A stretch of DNA of 64,000 nt from a virus: the IMG/VR virus record IMGVR_UViG_3300034101_004588, positions 124,001 through 188,000 of that record; one strand, 5' to 3'. The position numbers and the translations under genes were made by a program. Under the pieces are notes generated by a model. That model ran no database searches. It saw only the letters and a program-made list of their open reading frames with translations, and was not told where the DNA came from. Shown piece by piece: positions 17,375 through 24,712 of the stretch (the stretch's first letter is position 1; each line of letters starts with the position of its first letter).

Positions 17375-17655
17375 TCTGTTATTGTATTATACAGAGATTC
17401 AATGTTATGGCAAATCTCATTTCCTTCTTTGTCCCAAGCTTTTAAATCTTCCCTACCATCTTTTTCGTAAATGTACCAATTAATCCAATCTTTTCCTTCT
17501 TTACCAAATACTTCAAGCATTAAAGGATGTACTACCTCTCTGTAATAATCTTCATTAAATGACAACAAGTCAACTCCATGCTTATAGAGCTCATGAGTCT
17601 TATTGCTCTGAGCCTGAATGCCTTCAATGAGTGTTGTGAATGTTTTTAGATCCAT
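17371..17655 (-). CDS. Hypothetical protein
   Basis: A 94-residue acidic, helical protein (MDLKTFTTLIEGIQAQSNKT) with a WINWYIYEKDG segment. It overlaps neighbours on both sides (4 nt and 32 nt). The IEGIQAQS..THELYKHGVDL pattern is familiar from small phage proteins of unknown role. Confidence 0.5.
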   Translation of the reverse strand: MDLKTFTTLIEGIQAQSNKTHELYKHGVDLLSFNEDYYREVVHPLMLEVFGKEGKDWINWYIYEKDGREDLKAWDKEGNEICHNIESLYNTITE

Positions 17656-17875
17656 TTTCTTTTTCCCAGAGCTCTTTTACTCTCTGTGCTATTTCTTTTT
17701 TAGATTGTCTCAATTGTTCTATCTCTTCAGGGGTTAAGTCACCGAGAGGGTAAGGGGGTCTTTTAGTTTCTTTTCTAAGTTTAAGAATAAAGACAAATGT
17801 AGTCCAAGCTTTTAGGCATATCAGGAATGCTGCTATAAGCCCGAATATAATTAGAATGTTATTGGGGTCTTCCAT
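17624..17875 (-). CDS. Single-span membrane protein
   Basis: An 83-residue protein: residues 6-30 (NILIIFGLIAAFLICLKAW) are a transmembrane helix, followed by a basic Pro-containing linker and a charged helix. Overlaps both neighbours. Unknown role. Confidence 0.5.
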   Translation of the reverse strand: MEDPNNILIIFGLIAAFLICLKAWTTFVFILKLRKETKRPPYPLGDLTPEEIEQLRQSKKEIAQRVKELWEKENGSKNIHNTH

Positions 17876-18233
17876 TTGATTTGTTCACAAATATGTTTCC
17901 AGTAACCTCAATAGAGTCTACTTCAACTTTATCTAAGATCTGGTGTCCATCTTTACCAAAATAGAATCCTGCGAGCTCTTCATCATAATAGACCTCACAA
18001 TCTTTGTAGTCAATGATATCTGGGTCACCAAGCTCAACTGTATAGTTAACAGAGAAGCTAATAATGTCTCCTTCATAGATTTCTTTGCCATTTTTATCTT
18101 TTAGGCTAATGTATTGCTGAATCTCACTATCAATAAAGTCTAAAGGCAACTTAGTAAGACCTTCCTTAAGTCCAAAGTAATTAAAGTTACCTGTTTGATA
18201 GTTCCAAGCTCTAAATTTTAGTTCTCTTCTCAT
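17859..18233 (-). CDS. YopX-family protein
   Basis: A 124-residue protein starting RRELKFRAWNYQTGNF with the Q-Y-I-S-L-K-D-K-N-G-K-E-I-Y-E-G-D-I-I core that marks the YopX family, common in phages and prophages. The function of the family is unknown. Overlaps the metallopeptidase-like gene upstream by 23 nt. Confidence 0.8.
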   Translation of the reverse strand: MRRELKFRAWNYQTGNFNYFGLKEGLTKLPLDFIDSEIQQYISLKDKNGKEIYEGDIISFSVNYTVELGDPDIIDYKDCEVYYDEELAGFYFGKDGHQILDKVEVDSIEVTGNIFVNKSNGRPQ

Positions 18234-18858
18234 TTATATACAGCTTATTGTACTTTCTTCTTACTTTTAAGGCAACACCTTTTCCAAAGTCATAATGGTC
18301 AAAGTCATATTGAAGATAGGCTTGGATCTCATCATCAATTACTTTTGCTGTATAGCCCATCTCTAAGAGATTCTTTTTGAAGATGTTATAGTGTTCTTTA
18401 GGAAGGGATTTTGTTAAAGCATCCATTCTCTTTTTGTAATCTTTATCGGTATAGTAAAGGGCATGGCATACTTCATGCTTAAAGGTATCTCCATTTATAT
18501 CTCCACAGGCAATCAAATAGCCATCCTCTGCAGAGCATTTTTTAAGCACTTCTACTACAATACTATACATGACTTTATCATAAGGTGATTCAAACTTGCC
18601 CAGATATTTGTAGCATTGGGTGATAACTTTCAAAGGAATATTGAACCCAGACCAATCAGCACCATAACTAAAGCCCTTACCATACTTTTCGTTATACCAC
18701 TTCATGTAGTCCCAGATTGAGAAGGTTTTATTTCTAAATTTAGGATTAGGAGATTCATAATACTCCTGAGCTCTGCAGAACAGCATAGCCCTATCATATT
18801 TGTCTTTTACTATAACAGCAAAGACATTAGGCTTAACTTCTTTAATTCTATATTTCAT
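18211..18858 (-). CDS. Putative zinc metallopeptidase (HEVCH)
   Basis: A 215-residue protein with FKHEVCHALYY (HExxH, near residues 126-136) and a downstream D-D-E-I-Q-A-Y that could give the glutamate ligand. The N-terminal half is mixed and aromatic-rich. The fold is similar in logic to, but not clearly homologous with, the other HExxH proteins at 1807, 6296 and 25225. Confidence 0.5.
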   Translation of the reverse strand: MKYRIKEVKPNVFAVIVKDKYDRAMLFCRAQEYYESPNPKFRNKTFSIWDYMKWYNEKYGKGFSYGADWSGFNIPLKVITQCYKYLGKFESPYDKVMYSIVVEVLKKCSAEDGYLIACGDINGDTFKHEVCHALYYTDKDYKKRMDALTKSLPKEHYNIFKKNLLEMGYTAKVIDDEIQAYLQYDFDHYDFGKGVALKVRRKYNKLYINEKRTKI

Positions 18859-19036
18859 TTGCTCCTAATTGTGCTAATTCTGAAATTTCGTCATATTTAC
18901 CTTCTTTTATTAGATAACCAACAAAGTCATCTGTATTCATCCATTTATTATTGACTAAGATTTCTCTGCTGCTGTTTATAACTTGAACTTTATAAACACT
19001 ATTTCCTAGTTTTATAAATGTATTGTCAGATTTCAT
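18848..19036 (-). CDS. Hypothetical small protein
   Basis: A 62-residue protein (MKSDNTFIKLGNSVYKVQVI) whose middle 'VNNKWMNTDDFVGYLIKEGKYDEI' parallels the next gene's 'MSDKWLDDEEMLVYLNDFENGRNEKI'. The two adjacent genes look like diverged duplicates. They overlap by 4 nt. Confidence 0.5.
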   Translation of the reverse strand: MKSDNTFIKLGNSVYKVQVINSSREILVNNKWMNTDDFVGYLIKEGKYDEISELAQLGANEI

Positions 19037-19239
19037 TTATCCATTAACTCCAATTCTTTGATGACTTTCTTTAGCTTCTTGATAGCTCTTTTCCTTGCTG
19101 TTGTACCACTATCTGCAACAGCTAAGATGATCTTTTCATTCCTGCCATTCTCAAAGTCATTCAAGTAGACAAGCATTTCTTCATCATCAAGCCATTTGTC
19201 GCTCATGAATACTTTTAACTTTGTGTCTGCTTGTTTCAT
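19033..19239 (-). CDS. Hypothetical small protein, probable paralogue of 18848-19036
   Basis: A 68-residue protein with a DKWLDDEEMLVYL segment shared with its neighbour and a basic helical end (KRAIKKLKKVIKELELMDK). Preceded by a promoter whose -10 lies 7 nt from the ATG. Confidence 0.5.
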   Translation of the reverse strand: MKQADTKLKVFMSDKWLDDEEMLVYLNDFENGRNEKIILAVADSGTTARKRAIKKLKKVIKELELMDK

Positions 19240-19246
19240 TGTTCTA

Positions 19247-19275
19247 AGTATATCGGAACTTTAAGCCTCAATTAA
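19247..19275 (-). promoter_or_regulatory. Promoter of the 19239 gene
   Basis: Minus strand TTAATT (19270-19275), 17 bp ending TTCCGA, TATACT (19247-19252), 7 nt to the ATG. The 14-mer TTCCGATATACTTA recurs exactly at the next promoter upstream, supporting function. Confidence 0.5.
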
Positions 19276-19473
19276 CTCATCCCAATTGTCATCGAGATAA
19301 TTGATAATTGCGTGTTCTGTGTTAGGACTTATCTCTTTGTCATCGAGGGCAACAATAATCCAATCATCAAATATACCTTTTTGGTTTGTATAAAGGGTAA
19401 CATGAAAATCTCTTTTGCCTTTTTTGACCTCAAAGTAAAAGGTATAGACTTGTTTAAGTAGGTTGGCTTTCAT
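19261..19473 (-). CDS. Hypothetical small protein
   Basis: A 70-residue protein (MKANLLKQVYTFYFEVKKGK), strand-rich first half and acidic end. It has its own promoter and stands slightly apart from its neighbours. Unknown function. Confidence 0.5.
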   Translation of the reverse strand: MKANLLKQVYTFYFEVKKGKRDFHVTLYTNQKGIFDDWIIVALDDKEISPNTEHAIINYLDDNWDELIEA

Positions 19474-19480
19474 TATTGTA

Positions 19481-19509
19481 AGTATATCGGAACCTTAAGG
19501 ACAAAGCAA
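19481..19509 (-). promoter_or_regulatory. Promoter of the 19473 gene, probably leaderless
   Basis: Minus strand TTGCTT (19504-19509), 17 bp, TATACT (19481-19486), 7 nt to the ATG. Shares TTCCGATATACTTA with 19247-19275. Confidence 0.55.
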
Positions 19510-19529
19510 GATTATTTTTTTATCCTGCA

Positions 19530-19769
19530 TCACTCACTCTCTCCCTCCACAATCATCGGTACATCAGTCCAATGCGGCTTTCCGCATTCAAGGCATCGCA
19601 CCCCTTGCTGAAGTGTGTCTTTATAGTAATAGTTTTCTAATCCTTGACTGTTGAGTTTGCCTCCGACTTTTTTGCGAACCCAACGCAAGCCAGCGAATAC
19701 GCCACCTGTAACGCAATAATGTTTACCCATGGTAACTGTATCCCCAGTAACAGTGTAGTTTTGGCTCAT
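19530..19769 (-). CDS. Hypothetical protein with CxxC motif
   Basis: A 79-residue protein with C-L-E-C-G-K-P-H near residues 59-66, a possible zinc knuckle, and a VTGGVFAGLRWVRKKVGGK stretch. It begins 1 nt from the neighbour at 19771. Unknown role. Confidence 0.5.
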   Translation of the reverse strand: MSQNYTVTGDTVTMGKHYCVTGGVFAGLRWVRKKVGGKLNSQGLENYYYKDTLQQGVRCLECGKPHWTDVPMIVEGESE

Positions 19770-19770
19770 A

Positions 19771-20040
19771 TTATTTTACCCTCTTCCATCTAAATCCAAA
19801 GAACAGGGTCATCATCCATCTATAGAAGATGTTAGGTGCTTTAGGTAATGTTATAGTAACATATTTGTCATTACAGAAAGGATAAAGTTCCCAAGAGTGT
19901 TTAGGATATTCTGTTATCTTTATACAAGATTCTCCTTCCCAGCGATAAGGCTCTTTTATATCTTGACAAATATCACATACTTGATTGCGACCTATAACAT
20001 CAGCACAATCACATTTTGGTTTTTTAGATTTCTTTTTCAT
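19771..20040 (-). CDS. Hypothetical cysteine-rich protein
   Basis: An 89-residue protein. The N-terminal CDCADVIGRNQVCDIC pattern gives paired cysteines suited to zinc binding; the C-terminus is aromatic and basic (FYRWMMTLFFGFRWKRVK), perhaps membrane-associating. Confidence 0.5.
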   Translation of the reverse strand: MKKKSKKPKCDCADVIGRNQVCDICQDIKEPYRWEGESCIKITEYPKHSWELYPFCNDKYVTITLPKAPNIFYRWMMTLFFGFRWKRVK

Positions 20041-20286
20041 TTAGTAAACCTCAATATCTTCTAATGCAATATTTTCACCTTGTGTGTGTCTGTAAACCTT
20101 ATCAAAGAATTCACTAATCAGTTTGTAATCTTCATTAATAAAGCTACAATAATCAAAGGCTGGAATTTCTCCATATCCTTTGATGTTTCTTAATTTGACA
20201 CCTTCATTAGGGATATATTCAAATACAACATTACCTCTGAACACATAGCTCATTGTTTTCTCTTCAATCTTTTTCTGTGTAGTCAT
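20041..20286 (-). CDS. Hypothetical protein
   Basis: An 81-residue protein (MTTQKKIEEKTMSYVFRGNV) with several short strands. Its start is inside the end of the next gene (23 nt overlap). An internal ATG at residue 12 is an alternative start. Unknown function. Confidence 0.45.
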   Translation of the reverse strand: MTTQKKIEEKTMSYVFRGNVVFEYIPNEGVKLRNIKGYGEIPAFDYCSFINEDYKLISEFFDKVYRHTQGENIALEDIEVY

Positions 20287-20470
20287 ATTCAGTCAAAGGC
20301 TCATCTTCCATTATATCCATTTGAATAGCATCTATCCAGCTTCTTTCAAATTTAATTGTTTTGACATTTTCATTAAGCCAAAGGATATATTCTGGATCAA
20401 TATCAGAAATTTCATCAAAAGTTTTTCCTGAGTATTTACCAAAGGTTATTTTGCTCTTTAAATCTATCAT
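20264..20470 (-). CDS. FGKYxGK motif protein (DUF3820-like / ExoX C-terminal-like)
   Basis: A 68-residue protein with T-F-G-K-Y-S-G-K-T-F-D-E-I and D-P-E-Y-I-L-W-L. This combination marks a small domain found alone in phages and at the C-terminus of exonuclease X-type proteins, thought to bind DNA ends or a partner nuclease. Overlaps both neighbours. Confidence 0.65.
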   Translation of the reverse strand: MIDLKSKITFGKYSGKTFDEISDIDPEYILWLNENVKTIKFERSWIDAIQMDIMEDEPLTEYDYTEKD

Positions 20471-20681
20471 ATCTTTCTTTAGCTAATTTGTCAATCCAAG
20501 ATTCCTTGTGTCTATATCTGTTCCAAAGATAATTCAACCACCAAACAAATCTTACAGCATAATGGAAAGGAAACATAACCATCACTCTTTGACCTCTAGG
20601 GTAGTCATAATATGCCATAGCCATCCAAGGTCTATCCATAAACCAATCATCAACTCTTTCAAAGAATATATTATTTTTCAT
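20436..20681 (-). CDS. Hypothetical Trp/Tyr-rich protein
   Basis: An 81-residue protein with PWMAMAYYDYPRGQRVMVMF and a hydrophobic WWLNYLW segment, possibly membrane-associated. Overlaps the downstream gene by 35 nt. Unknown function. Confidence 0.45.
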   Translation of the reverse strand: MKNNIFFERVDDWFMDRPWMAMAYYDYPRGQRVMVMFPFHYAVRFVWWLNYLWNRYRHKESWIDKLAKERYDRFKEQNNLW

Positions 20682-20832
20682 GCCATTGATCTTCTAATGT
20701 CCATTTTAGATCTTGTCTAAGGTTTAGTTCTTCATCAGAATAGCCATAATTGATACCTTCAGGAAGATCAGCAGCCCTTTGAACTCTTAGGTCAATGTAC
20801 TTGAGTAATAGTTCTAATTGTTCTTTTGTCAT
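20671..20832 (-). CDS. Hypothetical small helical protein
   Basis: A 53-residue frame from ATG 20832 to TAA 20671 (MTKEQLELLLKYIDLRVQRA). Acidic, helical. It overlaps its neighbours by 4 and 11 nt, the tight spacing expected of a real gene. Confidence 0.5.
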   Translation of the reverse strand: MTKEQLELLLKYIDLRVQRAADLPEGINYGYSDEELNLRQDLKWTLEDQWHEK

Positions 20833-21113
20833 AATTTAGGTACTCCTTGAGATAGAAGGAAATCATCTCCAAACTTTTCCCAATACTTTTTTGCTCTAGT
20901 CATAATACTATCAAGCACTTCTTTTCTATTTTGCTCTTTCATGGCTTCAATATCATTTTTAAGCTTTCGGTAAACCTCACCAATAGCAAATTTATTATCC
21001 TGAAGCATAAAGAGATCATCTTCAGACATTCTATGACAAGCCCAAAGGTCTGTTTGCTTTGATGGGCAATAGTCTCTAACTCTTATTTCAACCATTGGAC
21101 TCATTGTATTCAT
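20829..21113 (-). CDS. Hypothetical protein
   Basis: A 94-residue protein from the ATG at 21113 (MNTMSPMVEIRVRDYCPSKQ); an earlier ATG at 21149 would overlap the upstream gene more deeply. Contains a W-A-C-H-R-M segment and a charged helix (KNDIEAMKEQNRKEVLDSIM). Unknown. Confidence 0.5.
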   Translation of the reverse strand: MNTMSPMVEIRVRDYCPSKQTDLWACHRMSEDDLFMLQDNKFAIGEVYRKLKNDIEAMKEQNRKEVLDSIMTRAKKYWEKFGDDFLLSQGVPKL

Positions 21114-21285
21114 CCTTTTCAAATAGTTCTCTCCATCTCCATGGACCATAAGCTGACATTGACAGAAAGAGACCTAATACCACCCACCACCCTGACCATC
21201 CCTGCCAACCATAAAGGTAAATAGAGCCTCCCAGAACTAAAGATTCCCAGAAGATAATATAGATCAAGTATGTTAAAGCTCTCAT
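21088..21285 (-). CDS. Two-span membrane protein
   Basis: A 65-residue protein with two hydrophobic helices (about 3-24 and 31-46) joined by a Gly/Trp-rich turn. The frame on this strand at 21119-21340 is an out-of-frame shadow. ATGA overlap with 21282-21443. Confidence 0.5.
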   Translation of the reverse strand: MRALTYLIYIIFWESLVLGGSIYLYGWQGWSGWWVVLGLFLSMSAYGPWRWRELFEKDEYNESNG

Positions 21286-21443
21286 TTTGTCTTAGAATGT
21301 TTTGTGCAAAGAGTTTCATACCCTTCTTGAGTACATTCACTCTCAGGGGTGGTTAGCTTTCTAATTGCTTTATTTGTTTCAAAATCGTTTAATGCTATGA
21401 ATTTACCACAAACATCACATCTGTTCCATATCTCTTGTTTCAT
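21282..21443 (-). CDS. Small zinc-finger-like protein
   Basis: A 53-residue frame from ATG 21443 to TGA 21282. C-D-V-C-G-K near residues 9-14 with a later C...C-T-K-H suggests a zinc ribbon. ATGA overlaps on both sides place it in a translationally coupled string. Confidence 0.55.
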   Translation of the reverse strand: MKQEIWNRCDVCGKFIALNDFETNKAIRKLTTPESECTQEGYETLCTKHSKTK

Positions 21444-21616
21444 TTTGTCTTAAACTGAAATTTAGCATCACCATTTGCATCAGCAACCCATTCAGCTGCT
21501 CCAGCCTTTACAGCTTCTTTTTGCCATTGATGTCCACTAACAGCACCACCAAAGATGAATATTGCTATTAGGACAAAGATTAGCATCAGTATATATACAG
21601 GACCATTTTCGTTCAT
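21440..21616 (-). CDS. Small single-span membrane protein
   Basis: A 58-residue frame from ATG 21616 to TGA 21440. Residues 7-26 are a transmembrane helix (VYILMLIFVLIAIFIFGGAV), followed by a soluble SGHQWQKEAVKAGAAEW tail. The tail resembles small phage proteins with a 'H..A...G.AEY' pattern. Unknown function. Confidence 0.55.
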   Translation of the reverse strand: MNENGPVYILMLIFVLIAIFIFGGAVSGHQWQKEAVKAGAAEWVADANGDAKFQFKTK

Positions 21617-21617
21617 A

Positions 21618-21914
21618 TTAAATTTCTATATCTTCTAGTATTTCGTTAACAACTTCAGAAACATATCCAACTGAGTTCCTCATATTTTGTATTTGTTTAC
21701 CTAAAGATGACTGGCAAATTTCTCTAGGGGTAGCTGTTTCATTTACAGTTTTATCAACTTGTTTTAGAACAGGTTTAAGTCTTTTTGCAAGCAGATCTGT
21801 AACAAGATGATTAAGCACTTTAATTTCTTCTTCAAGCTTAGTAAGCTCCCTAATAATTTCTGGTTCTCTTACAGGTGTTTCAGTATCATATATAGTATTG
21901 TATTTTGTATTCAT
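21618..21914 (-). CDS. Hypothetical helical protein
   Basis: A 98-residue helical protein from the ATG at 21914, which overlaps the preceding stop (ATGA). Long charged helices (LTKLEEEIKVLNHLVTDLLA) suggest a coiled-coil dimer. Unknown function. Confidence 0.5.
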   Translation of the reverse strand: MNTKYNTIYDTETPVREPEIIRELTKLEEEIKVLNHLVTDLLAKRLKPVLKQVDKTVNETATPREICQSSLGKQIQNMRNSVGYVSEVVNEILEDIEI

Positions 21915-22165
21915 AGAGTTCTTGGATCTACCCATTTTAGTATAGGTAGAGGGGTGTTCAACAGCATTTCTATAAATGCTTCTCCTTTATGGGTTAAGGC
22001 ATAGGTATGATTTATCTTCTCAACCTTTTCTACCAGGCCATTTGTGATAAAGTATTGCAATTCACTTTTATGAATTTCAGCAGGAATATCATTTGGTTTG
22101 AGTGTCTGGGTTGTATGAATTTTTAACAGAAGCTTAATCTGCAGAGGTGACCAATTAGTGTTCAT
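21911..22165 (-). CDS. Winged-helix-like small protein
   Basis: An 84-residue protein. Helices SPLQIKLLLKIHTTQTL and KSELQYFITNGLVEKV followed by the wing HTYALTHKGEAFIEML fit a minimal winged helix-turn-helix (as in MarR/PadR-like proteins). It may bind DNA, or a host transcription complex. Confidence 0.6.
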   Translation of the reverse strand: MNTNWSPLQIKLLLKIHTTQTLKPNDIPAEIHKSELQYFITNGLVEKVEKINHTYALTHKGEAFIEMLLNTPLPILKWVDPRTL

Positions 22166-22166
22166 A

Positions 22167-22394
22167 TTATTCTAATTCAGGTAAGTTTCTATGTAGTTTT
22201 AATTCTACTATAAAGTCTCTAACCTTCTCAATAGTAGCATCATCACAATCTTTAAAACTTCCACTATCATATTTGAGCTTTGACCTGCACTCAGATAAGA
22301 TATCACTAATAGTAAGGAGTGCATCCAATCCTGCTACAGCATAAGCATGGTCAGATTTCTCTTCAGGTAGATTGAATTTGAGAATAGCCTTCAC
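22167..22394 (-). CDS. Hypothetical protein, GTG start
   Basis: A 75-residue protein starting at GTG 22394 (KAILKFNLPEEKSDH), adjacent to the previous stop. The opening is a strand with the 'F-x-L-P-E-E' signature common among phage small proteins followed by helices; function unknown. Confidence 0.55.
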   Translation of the reverse strand: MKAILKFNLPEEKSDHAYAVAGLDALLTISDILSECRSKLKYDSGSFKDCDDATIEKVRDFIVELKLHRNLPELE

Positions 22395-22736
22395 TTACTC
22401 TTTATGATACCATTTATTCGAAGTAACACAATCCTCATATTTGACATTATACTTTTCCAAGTATTCTTCAAACTCAATATCTTTGCTATCTTCATTAAAG
22501 ACATAATCAAAGAGCCAGTCTTGACCTTTTTGATTGAGCCTTAAGTCATTGGCTAAGAGATCATAAACTGAATCAATGTGCCTTTGAAGCCTTTGAATGT
22601 ACTCTCGGTCTTTAAAGATCCGATCTTCTGGATGCTCATTAAACTTTGTATAATGTTCTTTAGTAATAGTAGAGGCATCTGGCCCGTAGTGTTTAGTAAT
22701 AGTTAAGTGTGTAGGTTTTTTTGATTTAGTTTTCAT
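22395..22736 (-). CDS. Hypothetical protein
   Basis: A 113-residue acidic protein, helical, starting KTKSKKPTHLTITKHYGPDA. No domain recognised. One nucleotide separates it from its neighbours. Confidence 0.5.
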   Translation of the reverse strand: MKTKSKKPTHLTITKHYGPDASTITKEHYTKFNEHPEDRIFKDREYIQRLQRHIDSVYDLLANDLRLNQKGQDWLFDYVFNEDSKDIEFEEYLEKYNVKYEDCVTSNKWYHKE

Positions 22737-22737
22737 A

Positions 22738-23151
22738 TTAGCTGTTCCAACAATTGTCTGTAGGATCTAAGTTTTTATCATGTTTACCCCAACCAGGTAG
22801 ACTAGAAGCTTTAACATGATCTGAAGAAGGAGGGTTACACATACCATGCACCCATTTGTTCTTTTGAACCTCTTGAAATGGGGTATATTCTTTACCATAA
22901 CAATCAGTTATATTATCACTATCTCCCATGCAGCACCCGTGAGCGTCTTCGTCAATTACATCATCAGTCTCATCATTAACTATCTCTAAATGTCCGTCAA
23001 AGACAAAACCACAAGCTTTCAAATAACACTGAAAATTCCAGAGTATTTGAGTAATAGTGACTTCTCCGGGTATATCAAAAGTTACATCAAGAGGTGAGAA
23101 GTCTTCACATTCTTCGTTATAGATATATTTGAATTGATGTTTTGCATTCAT
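22738..23151 (-). CDS. Hypothetical protein with Cys/His-rich centre
   Basis: A 137-residue protein. The segment IPGEVTITQILWNFQCYLKA followed by G-F-V and acidic patches, D-A-H-G-C-C and later C-N-P-P-S, might bind metal. First gene of the string that ends near 16026. Unknown function. Confidence 0.5.
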   Translation of the reverse strand: MNAKHQFKYIYNEECEDFSPLDVTFDIPGEVTITQILWNFQCYLKACGFVFDGHLEIVNDETDDVIDEDAHGCCMGDSDNITDCYGKEYTPFQEVQKNKWVHGMCNPPSSDHVKASSLPGWGKHDKNLDPTDNCWNS

Positions 23152-23165
23152 ATTTTTTTAAAAGG

Positions 23166-23238
23166 TGGGCCCGGTAGGATTCGAACCTACAACCAATCGA
23201 TTATGAGCCGACTGCTCTAACCATTGAGCTACAAGCCC
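23166..23238 (-). tRNA. tRNA-Met(CAU), elongator-type (or Ile2)
   Basis: Minus strand: acceptor GGGCTTG / CGGGCCC, D-stem GCTC/GAGC with C11-G24 (elongator-like), anticodon loop CTCATAA (CAT), T-loop TTCGAAT. A lysidine-modified Ile tRNA cannot be excluded. Confidence 0.85.
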
Positions 23239-23244
23239 GAAAAT

Positions 23245-23412
23245 TTATTGAGAATTTTTTATCATGTATTGTCTTTGTTCAATATAGATTTGTTTTTTAA
23301 AATTTTCAACATCTTTTTTAATATATCCTTGAATTAAACTAACTATAAAGAAACAAGTAATAAAAGCACCTGCAAAAATTCCAAAAGCAATTATTAAATT
23401 ATCTTTATTCAT
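23245..23412 (-). CDS. Small single-span membrane protein
   Basis: A 55-residue frame from ATG 23412 to TAA 23245: N-terminal transmembrane helix (NLIIAFGIFAGAFITCFFIV) then a charged helix. It fills the gap between a tRNA and 23455-23787. Unknown. Confidence 0.5.
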   Translation of the reverse strand: MNKDNLIIAFGIFAGAFITCFFIVSLIQGYIKKDVENFKKQIYIEQRQYMIKNSQ

Positions 23413-23454
23413 TTAATTTAGGATAATATATTTTTTAAAAACATCAACAATTAT

Positions 23455-23787
23455 TCACTGAAACAATTGTAAAATTTGAGGGTTGTCTGATAAAAATTGA
23501 GCTATTTTATTAATTAAATCTTTTGCCATTTCTTCATTATGTAAAAATATTTCAGGATTTTTTGAAAAAAAGTTATGGGAATAAATTGCCATAGTAAATG
23601 TTGAGATAGCTGGAATAAATCCTACATACTCTCTCCTTATTTCATCCTGATTAAGCCATTTTAATATATCTTTTCCTTTGTTAATCCAATCTTTGGCAGT
23701 GAAGATAAAGTTTTTAAAATCTTTTAAAGAAAATCCTTCTACCAAACATGCTTCATAAACTAAAGCCATTTTTTGTTGTTCTGTCAT
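23455..23787 (-). CDS. Hypothetical protein
   Basis: A 110-residue helical protein from ATG 23787 (MTEQQKMALVYEACLVEGF). A longer GTG-start version would run into tRNA-Ile, so the shorter form is preferred. No family recognised. Confidence 0.5.
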   Translation of the reverse strand: MTEQQKMALVYEACLVEGFSLKDFKNFIFTAKDWINKGKDILKWLNQDEIRREYVGFIPAISTFTMAIYSHNFFSKNPEIFLHNEEMAKDLINKIAQFLSDNPQILQLFQ

Positions 23788-23808
23788 TTGAATACTTATT
23801 CTAAAATA

Positions 23809-23898
23809 TGGGTCCACCCGGATTCGAACCGGGATCTCGCCGCCGTCGCGCAGCTTCTGGTGTATAAGACCAGTGTTTTACCGTTAAACTATAGACCC
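23809..23898 (-). tRNA. tRNA-Ile(UAU) with a long variable arm
   Basis: Minus strand: acceptor GGGTCTA / TGGACCC, anticodon stem CTGGT/ACCAG with loop CTTATAC (TAT), T-arm CCCGG-TTCGAAT-CCGGG. Between anticodon stem and T-stem there are about 23 nt, GC-rich, able to fold as GCTGC-6 nt-GCGGC. Normal Ile tRNAs have a 4-5 nt variable loop, so identity (Ile, or a class II tRNA with altered anticodon) is uncertain. Confidence 0.75.
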
Positions 23899-23904
23899 TA
23901 AAAT

Positions 23905-24084
23905 TTATCTCACGTTTAAACTTTCTTTATCTAAAATCATAGCTGGTAAAAATTTTTGATCAACTATAATCTTCAACTCATCTATTTGTGTCTGTAATTC
24001 TTTTGTTTGTTTAAAATAGATTACAAATAAAATAATAATCATTCCAATAAGGAAACCAAAGAAAATATCTAAATCAAATTTCAT
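23905..24084 (-). CDS. Small single-span membrane protein with coiled coil
   Basis: A 59-residue frame from ATG 24084 to TAA 23905. Residues 5-24 are hydrophobic (LDIFFGFLIGMIIILFVIYF), then a helical KELQTQIDELKIIVDQ segment. Similar in layout to 23245-23412. Confidence 0.5.
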   Translation of the reverse strand: MKFDLDIFFGFLIGMIIILFVIYFKQTKELQTQIDELKIIVDQKFLPAMILDKESLNVR

Positions 24085-24101
24085 ATATTTGTAAAGTTGT
24101 A

Positions 24102-24443
24102 TTAATCATAAAGTTTAATGTTTTTAAGACCTTGCCAATCTGGGTCATCTACAACTGACGTCCATCCTTTTCGCCATTCTAAAACGCTATTAGAGTAATG
24201 TTTTTTTCCGTCTTCGTCAACATGAACTGTACGAACATATTTTACTTCAATGTCTTTAAACATTTTTTCAAGACGAGCTTCTAACATTTTAATAGGCTTC
24301 ATCCAAGAAGGTTGCTTGCTTGACCAAAAATCATAATAAGGTTTATACCAATAGACCAGGTCATAAACCCTTTCCGTCTTTTCTCCAATGACAATGTCCT
24401 TGAAGTGTTTTTTTCCTTTTAGTCTGTAAACGTATGCTCCCAT
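24102..24443 (-). CDS. Hypothetical Trp-rich protein
   Basis: A 113-residue protein (MGAYVYRLKGKKHFKDIVIG) rich in Trp, Tyr and Lys; strands alternate with turns. Driven by its own promoter at 24467-24495. Unknown function. Confidence 0.5.
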   Translation of the reverse strand: MGAYVYRLKGKKHFKDIVIGEKTERVYDLVYWYKPYYDFWSSKQPSWMKPIKMLEARLEKMFKDIEVKYVRTVHVDEDGKKHYSNSVLEWRKGWTSVVDDPDWQGLKNIKLYD

Positions 24444-24466
24444 AGATTTATTTTTGTTATGTAAAC

Positions 24467-24495
24467 ATTATGGAGAATATTATCGGGAAAGACAA
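24467..24495 (-). promoter_or_regulatory. TTCCC-type promoter of the 24443 gene
   Basis: Minus strand TTGTCT (24490-24495) followed by TTCCC, 17 bp spacer, CATAAT (24467-24472), 23 nt to the ATG. Same -35/TTCCC block as the 55-63 kb promoters, here with a short leader. Confidence 0.6.
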
Positions 24496-24511
24496 GCAAA
24501 AAATAAAAAAA

Positions 24512-24582
24512 CTGCCTTGCTACGACTCGAACGTAGAAAAGGAGATCCAAATTCTCCTGTGATACCATTTCACCACAAGGCA
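24512..24582 (-). tRNA. tRNA-Gln(UUG)
   Basis: Minus strand: acceptor TGCCTTG / CAAGGCA, anticodon stem GGAGA/TCTCC with loop ATTTGGA (TTG), T-loop TTCGAGT. CCA not encoded. Confidence 0.8.
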
Positions 24583-24593
24583 TTTTTAATATT

Positions 24594-24676
24594 TAGGAGT
24601 GAAAGGATTCGAACCTTCTAAGCCAATGGCATCAGATTTACAGTCTGAAGTAACTCTCCAACGTTACCGCACTCCT
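24594..24676 (-). tRNA. tRNA-Tyr(GUA)
   Basis: Minus strand: acceptor AGGAGTG / CACTCCT, anticodon loop CTGTAAA (GTA), long variable arm as usual for bacterial Tyr, T-loop TTCGAAT. Confidence 0.85.
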
Positions 24677-24712
24677 GTATATTATATATACATCATATCC
24701 TCCAAAAATAAC

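Noticed and set aside
23787-23817. N-terminal extension of the 23455 gene to a GTG at 23817
   Set aside because: It would overlap the tRNA-Ile gene; the ATG at 23787 gives a normal start.
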